Shown piece by piece: positions 16,242 through 24,431 of a stretch of 64,000 nt of DNA; within the stretch, counting starts at the first letter, position 1, and the number at the start of each line of letters is the position of its first letter. A program made the translations under genes and the position numbers. The DNA is from Allocoprococcus comes (GTDB lineage: Bacteria > Bacillota > Clostridia > Lachnospirales > Lachnospiraceae), in assembly GCF_013300725.1 (NCBI RefSeq), contig NZ_JAAIMM010000017.1:21889-85888 (forward strand). Direction: 5' to 3'. The notes under the pieces are model-generated. The model ran no database searches. It was not told the origin of the DNA and saw nothing but the letters and a program-made list of their open reading frames with translations.

Positions 16242-16986
16242 TCTTAAGCCGGGAGAACGGCTCGATGATTTACAGATAAAAGGCTATGAGATCATCCAGA
16301 GCCCGGGGCGGTTCTGCTTCGGAATGGATGCAGTGCTTTTAAGTGCCTTTGCCAAAGTAAAAGCGGGAGAATGCGTTCTTGATCTTGGAACAGGAACGGG
16401 AATTCTCCCGATTCTTTTGGCCGCAAAGACAAAAGGAAAGCATTTTACAGGGCTGGAGATCCAGGAAGAGAGCGCAGATATGGCGCGCCGGAGTGTCCGG
16501 CACAACCAGCTTGAGGAGCAGATCGACATTGTGACGGGAGATATCAAAGAAGCGTCACAGATATTTGGACATGGTTCCATGGATGTGATCACAACGAATC
16601 CGCCGTATATGATCGGTGGGCATGGGCTTGCCAATCCGGAGAGTGCCAAGGCGATCGCAAGGCATGAAGTTCTTTGTACATTGGATGATATTATCCGGGA
16701 AAGTGCGCGGACTTTAAAAGCCGGAGGCAGATTTTACATGGTACACAGACCGTTCCGGCTTGCCGAGATCCTGACGGTAATGTGCGAGGCGAAGCTGGAG
16801 CCGAAGCGGATGCGCTTGGTGTATCCATATGTGGATAAGGAGCCAAACATGGTTTTAATAGAGGGAATCCGTGGAGCCAAATCGCGGATGACCGTGGAGC
16901 CGCCGCTGATCGTTTATGAGAAAGATGGCAGTTATACACAGGAAATCCTGGAACATTACGGAATGACAGGGACTGGAAAGGAGTAA
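16231..16986 (+). CDS. tRNA1(Val) (adenine(37)-N6)-methyltransferase family protein (YabB/TrmN6-like)
   Basis: A 251-residue Rossmann-fold methyltransferase. The SAM-binding motif is LDLGTGTGILPILLA, followed by GLEIQEESADMA as motif II. The catalytic motif NPPY (TTNPPYMIGG) marks an N6-adenine methyltransferase. The gene lies between ricT and rsmI exactly as yabB does in Bacillus. It probably methylates a tRNA adenine, but the precise target is not established in Firmicutes. Confidence 0.87.
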   Translation: MTNNLKPGERLDDLQIKGYEIIQSPGRFCFGMDAVLLSAFAKVKAGECVLDLGTGTGILPILLAAKTKGKHFTGLEIQEESADMARRSVRHNQLEEQIDIVTGDIKEASQIFGHGSMDVITTNPPYMIGGHGLANPESAKAIARHEVLCTLDDIIRESARTLKAGGRFYMVHRPFRLAEILTVMCEAKLEPKRMRLVYPYVDKEPNMVLIEGIRGAKSRMTVEPPLIVYEKDGSYTQEILEHYGMTGTGKE

Positions 16987-16988
16987 CT

Positions 16989-17828
16989 ATGGCAGGAACA
17001 TTATATTTGTGCGCAACGCCGATCGGCAATCTGGAGGATATGACGTTCCGGGTGATCCGGACGCTGAAAGAGGTTGACCTGATCGCAGCGGAAGATACCA
17101 GGAACAGTATTAAACTGCTGAACCATTTTGAGATCAAAACACCGATGACCAGTTATCATGAATATAATAAGATAGACAAAGGACATGCTCTGGTGGAGAA
17201 ACTTCTTGCAGGGACAAATATTGCACTGATCACCGATGCCGGCACACCGGGAATCTCAGATCCGGGTGAGGAACTGGTGAAAATGTGCTATGAAGCCGGA
17301 ATTACGGTCACTTCCCTACCGGGAGCCGCTGCCTGCATTACGGCACTGACACTTTCCGGGCTTTCCACCAGAAGATTTGCATTTGAGGCATTTCTTCCAA
17401 CTGACAAAAAGGAAAGGCAGGCAGTCCTGGGTGAGCTCGTAGATGAGACGAGAACGATGATCATTTATGAAGCACCGCACCGTCTGGTGAGAACCTTGAG
17501 AGAGCTTGGAGAAGTTCTTGGTGGGGACAGACATCTGACTGTGTGCCGGGAACTTACAAAAAAGCATGAAACTGCATTTCGCACCACATTTGCAGAGGCG
17601 GTTTCTTATTATGAGAGCAACGATCCGAAGGGTGAGTGCGTGCTTGTGATCGAAGGGAAGAGCCGGGAGAGCATTTTACAGGAAGAGCGCGCAAAATGGG
17701 AAGAAATGACGGTTCAGGAGCATATGGATTACTATATGAACCAGGGAATCGATAAGAAAGAAGCCATGAAAAAGGTGGCAAAGGACCGCGGAGTCGGAAA
17801 AAGGGATATTTATAAAGAACTGCTGTAA
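16989..17828 (+). CDS. rsmI: 16S rRNA (cytidine(1402)-2'-O)-methyltransferase
   Basis: A 279-residue tetrapyrrole-methylase-fold enzyme that 2'-O-methylates C1402 in the ribosomal P-site. Signature phrases are LYLCATPIGNLEDMTFR, AAEDTRNSIKLL, ALITDAGTPGISDPGEELV, SLPGAAACITAL and FEAFLPTDKKERQ. The C-terminal tail holds a predicted helix (KKEAMKKVAKDRGVGKRDIYKELL) typical of Firmicute RsmI. It begins 2 bp after the yabB-like gene and ends the operon. No obvious terminator follows; 17829-17976 contains only a weak TATACT at 17904. Confidence 0.95.
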   Translation: MAGTLYLCATPIGNLEDMTFRVIRTLKEVDLIAAEDTRNSIKLLNHFEIKTPMTSYHEYNKIDKGHALVEKLLAGTNIALITDAGTPGISDPGEELVKMCYEAGITVTSLPGAAACITALTLSGLSTRRFAFEAFLPTDKKERQAVLGELVDETRTMIIYEAPHRLVRTLRELGEVLGGDRHLTVCRELTKKHETAFRTTFAEAVSYYESNDPKGECVLVIEGKSRESILQEERAKWEEMTVQEHMDYYMNQGIDKKEAMKKVAKDRGVGKRDIYKELL

Positions 17829-17976
17829 GGCTTTCGTCAATTTGTACACCTTCTTAAAAAATCTTTGTTCAACCCGGTCATAGACCGACGAAGTAAAAAC
17901 AGATATACTTTATTTCAGAAACAAGAACAGCGACAGCGTATGTAAGAATCGCACAAAGATTTAGGAGGAAAAATAA

Positions 17977-19089
17977 ATGGCAAGCTTATCATTAAAGCAT
18001 ATTAACAAAACATATCCGAACGGATTTGAAGCAGTTAAAGATTTCAACCTTGAAATTGAAGATAAAGAATTTATCATTTTTGTAGGACCATCCGGATGTG
18101 GTAAATCTACTACACTTCGTATGGTAGCAGGTCTGGAAGAGATCACAAGCGGTGAACTCAAGATTGGTGACAAAGTGGTAAATGATGTAGAACCAAAAGA
18201 CAGAGATATCGCGATGGTATTCCAGAACTATGCTCTGTACCCACATATGACTGTATATGATAACATGGCATTCGGACTTAAATTAAGAAAAGTTCCGAAA
18301 CCGGAGATTGATAAGATGGTTCGTGAAGCAGCTAAGATCCTTGACCTTGAACCACTGCTTGACCGTAAACCAAAAGCTCTTTCAGGTGGACAGAGACAGC
18401 GTGTTGCTATGGGACGTGCAATCGTTCGTAACCCGAAGGTATTCCTTATGGATGAACCGCTTTCCAACCTGGATGCTAAACTTCGTGGACAGATGCGTAT
18501 CGAGATTTCCAAACTTCATCAGAGACTTGGTACAACAATCATCTACGTAACACATGACCAGACAGAAGCTATGACACTGGGAACCAGAATCGTAGTTATG
18601 AACGCAGGTGTTGTTCAGCAGGTAGATACACCACAGGTACTTTATGATACCCCATGCAACCTCTTCGTTGCAGGATTCATCGGATCACCACAGATGAACT
18701 TCCTTGATGCTGTATGCCAGAAGAAGGGTGACAAAGTTGTCCTCAAAGTTGGACCGGCTGATATTGAACTTCCACCGGCAAAAGCAAAGAAACTTATCGA
18801 TGGAGGATATGAAGGAAAGACTGTTGTCCTTGGAATCCGTCCGGAAGATGTACATGATGAGCAGATGTTTATCACATCTTCACCGAATACAGTTATCCAG
18901 GCTAAGATCCGTGTATATGAAATGCTTGGTGCTGAAGTTTATCTCCACTTCGATTATGAAGGAGCTACCATGACAGCCCGTGTTGATCCTAGAACAACAG
19001 CAAGAACAGGGGATACTGTTACATTTGCATTCGATGCTGAAAAGATCCATGTATTCGACAAAGAGACAGAAAAGACAATCACAAACTAA
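17977..19089 (+). CDS. Sugar ABC transporter ATP-binding protein (MsmK/UgpC type)
   Basis: A 370-residue ATPase that energises MalF/MalG-type sugar importers. Walker A is GPSGCGKSTTLRMV, the signature LSGGQRQRVAMGRAI and Walker B VFLMDEPLSNLDAKLR. A C-terminal TOBE/regulatory domain (about 240-370) is typical of MalK, MsmK and UgpC. AGGAGG precedes the ATG. It is a single gene with its own terminator, 12 kb from the alpha-galactoside permeases, which lack an ATPase. In Gram-positive bacteria one such ATPase commonly serves several importers, so it probably powers that locus too. Confidence 0.92.
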   Translation: MASLSLKHINKTYPNGFEAVKDFNLEIEDKEFIIFVGPSGCGKSTTLRMVAGLEEITSGELKIGDKVVNDVEPKDRDIAMVFQNYALYPHMTVYDNMAFGLKLRKVPKPEIDKMVREAAKILDLEPLLDRKPKALSGGQRQRVAMGRAIVRNPKVFLMDEPLSNLDAKLRGQMRIEISKLHQRLGTTIIYVTHDQTEAMTLGTRIVVMNAGVVQQVDTPQVLYDTPCNLFVAGFIGSPQMNFLDAVCQKKGDKVVLKVGPADIELPPAKAKKLIDGGYEGKTVVLGIRPEDVHDEQMFITSSPNTVIQAKIRVYEMLGAEVYLHFDYEGATMTARVDPRTTARTGDTVTFAFDAEKIHVFDKETEKTITN

Positions 19090-19104
19090 GATGTGAAATT
19101 ATTT

Positions 19105-19143
19105 ACCGGAGTTTCCAAATGGAAGCTCCGGTTAAAAATTTTC
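19105..19143 (+). terminator. Terminator after the MsmK-type ATPase gene
   Basis: ACCGGAG-TTCC (19105-19116) pairs with GGAA-CTCCGGT (19121-19132), followed by an AT-rich tail TAAAAATTTT. The T-run is short but the stem is strong. Confidence 0.7.
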
Positions 19144-19171
19144 TTGACAATAGGGCTGTTTGTGATATATA
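19144..19171 (+). promoter_or_regulatory. Promoter of the riboswitch-ATPase transcript
   Basis: TTGACA (19144-19149) and TATATA (19166-19171) with a 16-bp spacer. Transcription would start just before the aptamer. Confidence 0.7.
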
Positions 19172-19177
19172 GTTACG

Positions 19178-19313
19178 TTAATAAAGGGGAGTAACCTACG
19201 CAAGGGAATCCGCGTTTGTGGTGTCGTCAGTACGGTGGAAGCATCCGGTGCCACAAGGAAATGGTGAGACTTTTATTGCATTATTTGTTGTGCAATAAGG
19301 GTTTCTTTTTTTA
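19178..19313 (+). ncRNA. yybP-ykoY manganese riboswitch with terminator platform
   Basis: The conserved loop AAAGGGGAGTAAC is at 19184-19196 and the second conserved part GTCGTCAGTACGG follows near 19223-19235, with a paired region ending GGTGCCACAAGG. P1 pairs AATAAAG (about 19180) with CTTTTATT (19270-19277). The same 3' strand (GAGAC-TTTTATTGCA, 19266-19280) can instead pair with TGCAATAAGGGTTTC (19291-19305), followed by seven T, a terminator. Mn2+ binding should stabilise P1 and allow read-through, an ON switch. It controls the P-type ATPase, as the related riboswitch does for yoaB in Lactococcus. Confidence 0.9.
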
Positions 19314-19390
19314 TACATTTTTATCGGAAGAGAACTTCGTTGCATAAGAAATTCAGGAATGTGAATACTCAGAAACAGGAGGCAGAAAGG

Positions 19391-22000
19391 ATGAAAGAAA
19401 TTTATCAGTCATCGGTAAAAGAAGTGCTTGGACAGATGGGAAGCAGAGAAGAGGGACTTACGATAAAAGAAGTGGAAAAGTCCCGTGAAAAATGCGGATG
19501 GAATGAGCTTGCGGAGGGAAAGAAGAAAAGTGTGCTGCAGATTTTTCTGGAGCAGTACAAGGATTTCCTGGTGATTATCCTGATTGCATCAGCGATTATT
19601 TCAGGAATTTTAGGAGACGCAGAAAGTGCGGCGGTTATTTTGATCGTCATTACAATGAATGCAATTTTGGGAACCGTGCAGACGGTAAAAGCAGAGCAGT
19701 CGCTTCAGAGCCTGAAAAAGCTTTCAGGACCGGAGGCGAAGGTTCTCAGGAATGGTACGGTGACGCCGATTCCGGCAAGAGAACTGGTAGTTGGAGATGT
19801 GATCCTTCTGGAAGCCGGGGATTATGTTCCGGCAGACGGACGATTGATCGAGAACGCAAGTCTGAAAATTGATGAAAGTGCACTGACCGGGGAGAGTCTT
19901 GCGGTTGAGAAGAGCCTGGATGAAATTGAAGAGGAAGTGCCGCTTGGTGACCGGAACAATATGTTATTTTCCGGAAGCTTTGTAACTTACGGACGTGGAA
20001 GAGCCGTTGTGACAAGCGTAGGTATGCAGACAGAAGTCGGAAAGATTGCCGGACTTTTGAAATCAACCTCTGAAAAGCAGACTCCGCTTCAGGCGAATCT
20101 GGAAGAGTTCGGAAAGAAGCTCTCGGTTCTGATCCTGGTATTTTGCGGAATCTTATTTGGAATCAGTGTATTTCGTGGAGAAAATATCGGAAGCGCGTTT
20201 ATGTTCGCAGTAGCGCTTGCAGTTGCAGCAATCCCGGAGGCATTAAGTTCAATTGTAACAATCGTTCTTTCTTTCGGAACGCAGAAGATGGCCAAGGAGC
20301 ATGCGATCATTCGAAAACTGCAGGCGGTAGAAGGACTTGGAAGTGTCTCTGTGATCTGTTCGGATAAGACCGGAACTCTCACGCAGAATAAGATGACTGT
20401 TGAAGATTATTATATAGAAGGCAGAAGAATCCGGGCAGATGAGATCGATGTGGCAGATCCGGCACAGAGATTTCTGCTTGATTGCAGTATTTTATGTAAC
20501 GATTCTACCAATGAAAATGGAGTTGAGATCGGAGATCCGACAGAGACAGCGCTGATCAATCTGGGAAGCCGCTATGGAGTGGAAGCTGCGGAAGTAAGAG
20601 AAAGTTATCCAAGGGAAGATGAGATTCCGTTTGACAGTGACCGGAAAATGATGTCGACGCTTCACCGGATAGACGGCGAAAACCGGATGATCGTCAAAGG
20701 TGCGGTTGACCGTCTCCTAGATCTGACAGACCGGATCTGGACGGAAAATGGAATACGTAAGATCACAAAAGAAGATAAAGAAAAGATTCAGATTCAGAAT
20801 CAGGAATTTTCAATGGAAGGTCTTCGGGTGCTGGCATTTACTTGCCGGGAGATTCCGGAAGAACATCTGCTGACCGCAGAGGATGAGGATCATCTGGTAT
20901 TTCTCGGAATGATCGCAATGATGGATCCGCCGAGGGAAGAGTCGAAAGCAGCAGTAGAAGAATGTATCAAGGCAGGCATCCGTCCGGTGATGATCACGGG
21001 AGACCATAAGATCACGGCAGCAGCGATCGCAAAACGGATCGGCATTTTAAAGGATTTATCCGAAGCCTGTGAGGGCGCGGAGATTGAAAATATGAGTGAT
21101 GAAGAGCTGCGGGAATTTGTCCCGAAGATTTCTGTCTATGCAAGGGTTTCGCCGGAACATAAGATCCGGATCGTCCGTGCATGGCAGGAACGCGGAAATA
21201 TTGTATCGATGACCGGTGACGGAGTCAACGATGCACCGGCTCTTAAGCAGGCAGATATAGGTGTTGCGATGGGAGTGACCGGAACAGAAGTTGCTAAAGA
21301 TGCAGCGGCGATGGTACTTACAGACGATAATTTTGCCACAATTGTAAAAGCAGTGGAAAACGGACGAAACTTATACCGGAATATCAAGTACGCGATCCAG
21401 TTCCTGTTATCGGGAAATTTTGGCGCAATTCTCGCTGTTTTATATGCATCGATCGCAGGGCTTCCGGTTCCGTTTGCACCGGTTCATCTGCTTTTTATCA
21501 ACCTGCTGACTGATAGTCTCCCGGCAATTGCACTGGGAGTAGAACCGCATACCAGTGATGTGATGAACGAGAAACCAAGACCGGCGGATGAGTCGATCCT
21601 GACAAAGGATTTCCTCGCGAAGATCGGACTGGAAGGCCTGGTGATCGGAGCAATGACCATGGTCAGTTTTCTGACTGGATATCATCAGGATGGTGCACTT
21701 CTTGGAAGTACTTATGCATTTGGAACACTTTGCCTGGCGCGGCTTTTCCATGGATACAACTGTAAATCCGACCGGCCGGTGATTTTTACAAAGCGGTTTT
21801 TCAATAATAAATGGATGCAGGGTGCATTTGTACTTGGCGCAGTCCTGATCACGGCAGTACTTACAGTTCCGGGACTGCATCAGGTGTTCAAAGTTGAAAC
21901 ATTGAACTTTGAACAGCTTGGAACTGTCTACCTGTATGCATTTGCCTGTTTTCCGATCATACAGCTTCTGAAGTGGGTACGTGGAAAATTATCTGAGTAA
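19391..22000 (+). CDS. Cation-translocating P2-type ATPase (probable Mn2+/Ca2+ exporter)
   Basis: An 869-residue P-type ATPase. The start ATG 19391 follows AGGAGG; an upstream in-frame TTG (19340) lies close to the riboswitch terminator and lacks a site. An N-terminal cation-ATPase domain precedes helices 1-2. The actuator has DESALTGESLAVEK, the membrane site AAIPEALSSIVTIVLS, phosphorylation site SDKTGTLTQNKM (Asp325) and hinge MTGDGVNDAPALKQADIG. Four C-terminal helices follow. This is the PMR1/SERCA-like P2 group, which carries Ca2+ and often Mn2+. The upstream manganese riboswitch argues for Mn2+ efflux under excess. Confidence 0.92.
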   Translation: MKEIYQSSVKEVLGQMGSREEGLTIKEVEKSREKCGWNELAEGKKKSVLQIFLEQYKDFLVIILIASAIISGILGDAESAAVILIVITMNAILGTVQTVKAEQSLQSLKKLSGPEAKVLRNGTVTPIPARELVVGDVILLEAGDYVPADGRLIENASLKIDESALTGESLAVEKSLDEIEEEVPLGDRNNMLFSGSFVTYGRGRAVVTSVGMQTEVGKIAGLLKSTSEKQTPLQANLEEFGKKLSVLILVFCGILFGISVFRGENIGSAFMFAVALAVAAIPEALSSIVTIVLSFGTQKMAKEHAIIRKLQAVEGLGSVSVICSDKTGTLTQNKMTVEDYYIEGRRIRADEIDVADPAQRFLLDCSILCNDSTNENGVEIGDPTETALINLGSRYGVEAAEVRESYPREDEIPFDSDRKMMSTLHRIDGENRMIVKGAVDRLLDLTDRIWTENGIRKITKEDKEKIQIQNQEFSMEGLRVLAFTCREIPEEHLLTAEDEDHLVFLGMIAMMDPPREESKAAVEECIKAGIRPVMITGDHKITAAAIAKRIGILKDLSEACEGAEIENMSDEELREFVPKISVYARVSPEHKIRIVRAWQERGNIVSMTGDGVNDAPALKQADIGVAMGVTGTEVAKDAAAMVLTDDNFATIVKAVENGRNLYRNIKYAIQFLLSGNFGAILAVLYASIAGLPVPFAPVHLLFINLLTDSLPAIALGVEPHTSDVMNEKPRPADESILTKDFLAKIGLEGLVIGAMTMVSFLTGYHQDGALLGSTYAFGTLCLARLFHGYNCKSDRPVIFTKRFFNNKWMQGAFVLGAVLITAVLTVPGLHQVFKVETLNFEQLGTVYLYAFACFPIIQLLKWVRGKLSE

Positions 22001-22071
22001 CAATATGGGAAAATGCTTACCGGCTGTAAGGGGATTAACCATAAATATGTTGTAGTAGAATGGAGAAAATA

Positions 22072-23313
22072 GTGGATTTTAGTAAATTATCGATGAAAAA
22101 AATCCGGGAACTGATCGTATTTACAGCGCTGATCGTAGTTGCATTGTGGAAATTTGATGTGGTTCTGGGCGTGATCAGGGCGATATGGGGGATTGTTTTC
22201 CCCTTCGCTCTTGGCGGTGCGATCGCGTTTGTGATCAATGTTCCGATGAGCTTTCTGGAGAAAAAATTATTTGGAAAGGCAAAAGAGAAAGGAAGTAAGG
22301 TGGCAGGAAAGCTTGCAAGACCGGTCAGCCTTCTTCTTACGATCGTACTGGTAGTGGGTGTGATCGTGCTTGTCATGTTCGGTCTGATTCCGCAGCTTAC
22401 GGAAACAATTGGAAGTCTGATGAACAGTATTGCAGATTTTATTCCGCAGATGCAGAGCTGGGTACGAGAATTTACACACAATAACCGGGAAATCATGGAT
22501 CTTGTGAACCAGATGGAGTTCAATCCGAATAAGGCAATCCAGTGGGGGATGAGTATTCTCGGAAATGGTGCGGGAAATTTTATGAATACAACGATGACAG
22601 CGGTTGGCTCCATCGTCAGTGGAGTTACTACATTTTTTATTGCCTTTTCCTTTGCCTGCTATATCCTTTTCCAGAAAGAAAAACTGCATGTGCAGGTGAG
22701 AAAAGTGTTTTTCGCGTTTATTCCCAAACGAAAAGCAGAAGTGATTCTTGAAGTGTGTTCCCTGACCTACCGCACCTTTGCGAATTTCCTCGCCGGGCAG
22801 TGCCTGGAAGCCGTCATCCTCGGCAGTATGTTCGTCATCACATTAAGCATATTGAAGATGCCGTATGCTCTGCTGATCGGAATCATTATCGCCTTTACAG
22901 CCCTGATCCCGATCTTCGGAGCCTTCATCGGCTGCGCACTCGGCTGCCTCCTGATCTTCATGGTGAGCCCGAAACAGGCAATTCTTTTTATCCTTGTATT
23001 CCTGATCCTCCAGCAGATCGAAGGTAATCTGATCTACCCACACGTAGTCGGCAGCTCCGTAGGTCTTCCCTCCATCTGGGTTCTCGCTGCAGTCACCGTC
23101 GGCGGTAACCTCCTGGGAATCGTAGGAATGCTCATCTTCATCCCACTGGTGTCTGTACTCTACACCCTCTTCCGGGAATATGTGTATTTGAGATTGAAAA
23201 AACAACACATTAAACGGGTAACAAAAACCGAGGTAGAAGAATACACTCAGGAAGAAATAGAGAAAATGCAAGCCTTATACAAAAGCGAACACCCTGAGAA
23301 AACCTTTGAATAA
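22072..23313 (+). CDS. AI-2E family transporter
   Basis: A roughly 413-residue membrane protein of the AI-2E/PerM family with about eight helices, including LLTIVLVVGVIVLVMFGLIP, FFIAFSFACYILFQ and the family motif QQIEGNLIYPHVVGSSVGLP. The GTG at 22072 has GGAG at six-base spacing; an ATG at 22060 would add four residues but has no site, so the start is uncertain. Family members export various small molecules or ions; the substrate here is unknown. Base composition changes inside the gene: from about 22740 onward the codons end in C far more often than before. Confidence 0.88.
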   Translation: MDFSKLSMKKIRELIVFTALIVVALWKFDVVLGVIRAIWGIVFPFALGGAIAFVINVPMSFLEKKLFGKAKEKGSKVAGKLARPVSLLLTIVLVVGVIVLVMFGLIPQLTETIGSLMNSIADFIPQMQSWVREFTHNNREIMDLVNQMEFNPNKAIQWGMSILGNGAGNFMNTTMTAVGSIVSGVTTFFIAFSFACYILFQKEKLHVQVRKVFFAFIPKRKAEVILEVCSLTYRTFANFLAGQCLEAVILGSMFVITLSILKMPYALLIGIIIAFTALIPIFGAFIGCALGCLLIFMVSPKQAILFILVFLILQQIEGNLIYPHVVGSSVGLPSIWVLAAVTVGGNLLGIVGMLIFIPLVSVLYTLFREYVYLRLKKQHIKRVTKTEVEEYTQEEIEKMQALYKSEHPEKTFE

Positions 23314-23354
23314 AGAAATGGTTTCCTACATATAAATGTATCGAAAACCGCAGC

Positions 23355-23400
23355 AAAAGCCTGCAACTTTGAGATGGAATCTCAAAGAGCAGGCTTTTCT
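23355..23400 (+). terminator. Intrinsic terminator after the AI-2E gene
   Basis: AAAAGCCTGC (23355-23364) pairs with GCAGGCTTTT (23389-23398), and an inner stem CTTTGAGAT/ATCTCAAAG extends it. TTTTCT follows. Confidence 0.85.
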
Positions 23401-23447
23401 ACTCCCCATTTATAGTTTGGCGGAAAAGTATGACTTGTAGAATGTCA

Positions 23448-23608
23448 GCCGGGCGGAAAATAAATTGTGTTCAAATTCAATTTTTTGTGCAATGGAGACG
23501 AAACTCAGGAATCGTGGAAGCCATTGCTGAACACGATTCCCGCCTTAAGAGGTTCGTCGGAATGGTTTGCACAATTTGAATTTGAACACAATTTATTTTC
23601 CACCCGGC
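23448..23608. repeat. 161-nt fold-back element with about 33-bp terminal inverted repeats
   Basis: GCCGGG (23448-23453) through the tract ending near 23480 pairs with the region 23575-23608 almost without mismatch (one C/T difference near the tip). Inside it, TTGTGCAA (23485-23492) pairs with TTGCACAA (23567-23574), GACGAA (23497-23502) with TTCGTC (23553-23558), and GGAATCGTG (23508-23516) with CACGATTCC (23532-23540). The whole unit is one long imperfect hairpin with a 15-nt loop. It encodes nothing evident. It may be a small non-autonomous mobile element or a structural RNA; no target duplication was clear. Confidence 0.8.
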
Positions 23609-23650
23609 GTCCCCTCTCCCAACATTTCCCCAACTCAGAAAGGAGAAAAA

Positions 23651-24262
23651 ATGCTCAACTACCTGTGGTCGGGAATGATTCTTATAGGCATCCTTTTTGC
23701 CGCTTTCTCCGGCAAAATGCCGGACATCACCACCGCCGCCTTAGATTCCTCCAAAGAAGCAGTCACCCTCTGCATCACCATGATGGGCGTCATGTCCTTC
23801 TGGACCGGACTTATGGAAATCGCAGAAAAATCCGGCATCCTGAAAACGGCAGCCGTCCGCCTTTCCCCTCTGATCCATTTCCTGTTTCCGGAACTGCCAA
23901 AAGATCATCCGGCAGAAAAACCAATCGCGGCAAACATCATTGCAAATGTACTCGGACTTGGCTGGGCGGCAACTCCGGCAGGTCTTGAAGCAATGGAAGA
24001 GCTTCAGAAGCTGGAAGAAGACCGCCGACTTGGAAAAGTGGCAGGACCGGTAAGAAAAAGAGGCGTTGCGAGCAACGAAATGTGTACATTTCTGATTGTA
24101 AATATTTCTTCACTGCAGCTGATCCCGGTGTCGGTGATCGCCTACCGGAGCCAGTATGGAAGCGTGAATCCGACAGCGGTTGTGGGACCAGGGATTGTGG
24201 CAACGGCGGTCAGTACCGGGGCGGCAATTTTGTTTTGCAGGATAATGGACCGGAAAAGCTAG
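23651..24262 (+). CDS. spmA: Spore maturation protein A (nucleoside-recognition domain)
   Basis: A 203-residue membrane protein. ATG 23651 follows AAGGAG directly. The family phrases are FSGKMPDITTAALDSSKEAV, MGVMSFWTGLMEIAEKSG, ANVLGLGWAATPAGLEAM and SNEMCTFLIVNISSLQLIP. In Bacillus SpmA and SpmB act in core dehydration of the spore and are normally adjacent; here spmB is at 39245, 15 kb away. The 161-nt fold-back element ends about 40 bp upstream of the start. The first 150 codons share the C-rich codon use seen at the end of the AI-2E gene, unlike the rest of the window. Confidence 0.9.
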   Translation: MLNYLWSGMILIGILFAAFSGKMPDITTAALDSSKEAVTLCITMMGVMSFWTGLMEIAEKSGILKTAAVRLSPLIHFLFPELPKDHPAEKPIAANIIANVLGLGWAATPAGLEAMEELQKLEEDRRLGKVAGPVRKRGVASNEMCTFLIVNISSLQLIPVSVIAYRSQYGSVNPTAVVGPGIVATAVSTGAAILFCRIMDRKS

Positions 24263-24289
24263 AATTTCTGTAGCTTTTTGTAACATACC

Positions 24290-24318
24290 TTGACTAAAGT
24301 ACAAAAAAACGCTATAAT
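24290..24318 (+). promoter_or_regulatory. Promoter of the TrpXYZ-like ABC operon
   Basis: TTGACT (24290-24295), a 17-bp spacer and a perfect TATAAT (24313-24318). It gives a leader of about 105 nt before the lipoprotein start. Confidence 0.85.
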
Positions 24319-24332
24319 CAATATCACGGCAA

Positions 24333-24380
24333 AGCTTTAAACCATTGAAGTTTAAACCGCTAAAGTTTAAAGCTGCAAAG
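24333..24380 (+). repeat. Three imperfect 15-nt direct repeats in the ABC operon leader
   Basis: The units begin at 24333, 24348 and 24363, each carrying AAG(C/T)TTAAA-like cores; two contain the palindrome GTTTAAAC or a close variant. They lie just after the transcription start and could be operator iterons. Confidence 0.6.
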
Positions 24381-24431
24381 CCAAAACGGAAAAAGTTTGT
24401 TCGAAAAGAACATAGATGGAGGTATGTTATT

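Noticed and set aside
23467..23988. 173-codon frame across the fold-back element and spmA
   Set aside because: It is a shadow of spmA; the true frame has AAGGAG and clear SpmA motifs.
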